A stretch of 64,000 bases of DNA from Tamarix chinensis (taxonomy: Eukaryota; Streptophyta; Magnoliopsida; Caryophyllales; Tamaricaceae), in the NCBI GenBank assembly GCA_030549775.1, contig CM060180.1, positions 35,375,090 to 35,439,089 of the forward strand, written 5' to 3'. Below the pieces are notes generated by a model. It was not told the origin of the DNA, made no database searches, and saw only the letters and a program-made list of their open reading frames with translations. Positions 61,528 through 64,000 of the stretch are shown piece by piece. Position numbers and translations under genes: made by a program. Within the stretch, counting starts at the first letter, position 1. Each line of letters opens with the position of its first letter.

Positions 61528-62830
61528 ATGTCACTACCTACAAAAAGGGAGAATAACCGTTAAGTCTTATTATCTAGGCTATTAACATCGTTCAAATTTA
61601 ACCTAATTTAACCACTTGGAAAAAAAAACACCAACAATAATTAACCAATATCTTATTTTTAAAAAATTAATTTAAAATATTATAAGGACAAAATAAATTT
61701 AATTATTATCCGTCACAATAATCATATAATGACAACCCCCTTTATTATTGTAGCCTTACTTTTATTTAGTTATCAAATTATTTATTTTAATGAAGATATA
61801 TTATTAAAATAGGCGTGTCTATTATAATAACTTTAATCGTTGTAAAAAGAATTGTCGTAACAGAAGAATGTTGTTAAAATATTATATATAGCCAGTAAAT
61901 TACTTTTTCTACAGGGCGCATATGCTTTCGGCACGACCTAGCGCGATACCTAACTTTCGGACGACACTTGAGTAATTAATATCGTAATTTTGTGTATTAT
62001 AATGATATTACAAAAATGATAAATAATAACCTCATGATCTGGCTTTGTGGGAATGGCATATGGTAGCATTCAGTTTTGAAAGCGGTAGCTAAATGAACAA
62101 GAAAGAAAGAGAAAGATAGGGTAGGCATGGAAGAGGGAAGGACGGGCATATGTTATGAAGGGATATATGTTTTATGTAGTAAATGTGAATCGCCCCCCTA
62201 GTCGTGCGGTGTGGGCAGGGGCAGACAGTATACTCTCTAGTCACTCTCGCATTCAATATGAATGATTCGTACTGATAGAGCCCACTTCTGGCTAACTAGC
62301 TGAGCCAAGCCCTGTCTCTGTCTTTCTCTCTCTCTCTCTCTCGTTTCGTTCCGCTTCCGGCCTTTCCTTCGTCTCTGTATGCGTGTGTGTGTGTAACCTG
62401 TCCATGTTATATAGTAGTAATTTACAAGATAGGACTGTACTGCATGCTGGCAAAGGAGATAGCTAACAAAATAACCCCACATCCTCACCACCGAAGGGGG
62501 AAAAAAGGAGAAAGGAAAATAGAGGGAGAGAGAGAGAGAGCCCTAAATGAAAACAGTCCGCCTGCCAACTATAGCAATTTCACAGTATTTTCAGAAAAGT
62601 AAAAAAAAAAAAGAAAAAAAGAAAAAAAGGAAGACAATTATTCCAATTGCTAGCCTTTTCCCTACTCATCCCATCCCTGATATCCTATCCCACCTTTTCC
62701 CTTTTTTTCCCATTAAAATTTTTGCTTTTCGTTTCCTCTTATTTAATTTCCTTTTAATTATGTATATGGTATTTTTAGTTTTCTGTGTACACGTCGAGAG
62801 GAGAGGAGAGGAGGAGTTATGGCTGGGTAG
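61528..62830. other. Upstream region of the YABBY gene
   Basis: A second CACTA-like word (CACTACCTACAAAAAGGG at 61532) starts an AT-rich repeat of unknown extent. From about 61990 the sequence is unique-looking. A CT microsatellite lies at 62319-62342 and an AG tract at 62526-62540. No gene seen. Confidence 0.5.
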
Positions 62831-62838
62831 TATAAATA
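62831..62838 (+). promoter_or_regulatory. TATA box of the YABBY gene
   Basis: TATAAATA, about 313 bp before the ATG. A start near 62860-62870 would give a leader of about 280 bp containing AGAG and GAA tracts. Good context, no direct proof. Confidence 0.7.
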
Positions 62839-62982
62839 AGAGGGCGTAATTCTACTATTGAAGAGCATCCATTCCATTTCTGTCAAGTTGTCTCAAACCA
62901 AATCATAGCTAGCTACCTAAAGAAGAAAAGAGAGAGAGGGAGACGGAAGAAAGGAAAAAAAACCTAGCTAGCTCAAAGAGAA

Positions 62983-63009
62983 AGAAGAAGAAGAAGAAGA
63001 AGAAGAAAA
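62983..63009 (+). repeat. (GAA)n tract in the YABBY 5' UTR
   Basis: About nine AGA/GAA units in the leader. Confidence 0.92.
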
Positions 63010-63143
63010 AGCAGCAGGAAAAGAATTCTGTGCGGTGGTGCTGAGATCGATTAATATTTTTGGATATTGATTTGAGAGAGATTGCTAGGCATCTTGACGG
63101 ACGCACGTACCAGGAAATTGAGATAATTGATCGAAGAGAGAAG

Positions 63144-64000
63144 ATGTCGAGCTGCACCATCGATTTGTCGGCTGCACCGGAGCAACTCTGCTACATCCCT
63201 TGCAACTTCTGCGGCATTGTTCTTGCGGTTTGTGATCTTAATTGCCATATCTATCTATCTATCCATCCATCCATGTGAGATCTATGCATATGTACTTACA
63301 TGAGATGGATCTATATATATACGCCCTAATTAAGTTTATATATCAAAATTCAACAACTCTTTAATTTATTATGTAGGGCAGAATATATATTTGCCTTAGG
63401 TATACATATATATACACATGATGCATCACGAATTTCTTTTTTTAATGATCAATAATAATTGAAGAAAAAATAAATAAATAAACTAATTGAAGCTATGGGT
63501 TCATTTTTTGCTAATACTAGCTAGCTATAGATTTTTTATATATATATATAAAATAAAATAAAATAAATTGATGGATGATTCAAAATTTCTCTTTTGTTTG
63601 GAAATGAAGAAGTCAAGTCCACATCTAACCCCAGTTTCAAGACCTTTCTTTTTCACCTTGTTTTTATTTTTCTTTTGCAGTAAAAAGCATTTTTAGTCGG
63701 AGAAAAGTCGCAGAACCCTTTCCCGTTTGAACATAATTAACTGCGAGGGATATATACATAGATAGATAGATAGATAGATAGTAATCTTTTTCTTTTTGCA
63801 TTTTCCATTCCCATCTTACCCGGCTGATTATCAGGTTTATATATGCGCAGGTGAGCGTACCATGCAGTAGCTTGTTTGATATAGTGACGGTACGCTGCGG
63901 GCACTGTACGAATCTATGGTCCGTGAACATGGCTGCTGCTTTCCATCACTCCTTCTCCTCCTCCTCCTCTCCAGCACCTCCTTGGCAGGCTGATCTTCAT
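63144..64000 (+). CDS. YAB5: YABBY transcription factor, YAB5-like, exons 1-2 (3' part outside window)
   Basis: Exon 1 is 63144-63227 (28 codons, MSSCTIDLSAAPEQLCYIPC then NFCGIVLA) and exon 2 runs from 63851 to the window end (VSVPCSSLFDIVTVRCGHCT then NLWSVNMAAAF). The join is phase 0 between GCG/GTTTGT and GCGCAG/GTGAGC, at the usual YABBY intron position. The C2C2 zinc finger uses C20, C23, C44 and C47. The YIPCNFC...VPCSSLFDIVTVRCGHCTNLWSVNMA form fits the YAB5 branch rather than FIL, YAB2, CRC or INO. YABBY proteins are nuclear regulators of lateral-organ polarity and lamina growth. A Ser/Pro/His-rich linker begins after residue 58; the HMG-like YABBY domain would lie to the right of the window. 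The 623-bp first intron contains a GATA microsatellite near 63760. Confidence 0.93.

Noticed and set aside
61532..61916. Third CACTA element starting CACTACCTACAAAAAGG
   Set aside because: The expected inverse end was not found; CTTTTTCTACAGG near 61912 is only a partial match.

Overview
This window is plant nuclear DNA, probably from a eudicot with a repeat-rich genome. The evidence is spliced genes with GT..AG introns, AT-rich intergenic DNA and plant-specific families: YABBY, a class of methyl-CpG-binding-domain protein, a thylakoid-lumen protein, and plant mobile domain and FAR1/MULE-type transposases. I see no rRNA gene, functional tRNA gene, CRISPR array or bacterial signal.

Only three ordinary host genes can be supported. 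(1) 16658-18831 (+): a four-exon gene for the thylakoid lumenal 16.5 kDa protein (MPH2/TL16-like). (2) 19434-33266 (-): a two-coding-exon MBD10/11-like gene. It converges on the first, and its single coding intron is about 12.9 kb, splits the MBD domain and is packed with transposon remains. (3) 63144 to the window end (+): exons 1 and 2 of a YABBY5-like transcription factor gene, which runs off the right edge.

Most of the rest is a layered transposon record. 1-10036 is a degraded CACTA (En/Spm) element on the minus strand carrying TNP2 and Transposase_24-type genes. A 3.8 kb solo LTR sits inside its TNP2 gene. 10060-12290 is an L1 LINE on the minus strand broken by a SINE and by a hAT element that itself holds a second hAT. 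13620-15480 is an older repeat containing a hAT, which contains a full-length SINE of the same family. The MBD intron (20295-33164) holds L1 and RTE LINE pieces, an L1 3' end split by a hAT (both with target duplications), a minisatellite, a 1.4 kb TIR element and a Stowaway MITE.

About 34.3-48.3 kb is the most interesting block: a composite Mutator-like element. It encodes a plant mobile domain (PMD) protein on the plus strand and, converging on it, a FAR1-type MULE transposase whose reading frame runs on into an OTU-type cysteine protease domain. Arrays of a palindromic TTTCGGC..GCCGATG motif lie inside both ends. Both genes are dead (five nonsense codons, a 1-nt frameshift, and a 5.0 kb solo LTR in the transposase gene), but every exon can be followed.

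From 49.7 to 61.5 kb there is a 1 kb foldback element, a second solo-LTR copy disrupted by a CACTA-derived MITE, a hAT transposase fragment cut by another LTR, and a second CACTA Transposase_24 gene collinear with the one at the left edge. The right 2 kb is promoter, 5' UTR and first exons of the YABBY gene.

All family assignments come from reading translations and termini by eye. No database search was run.
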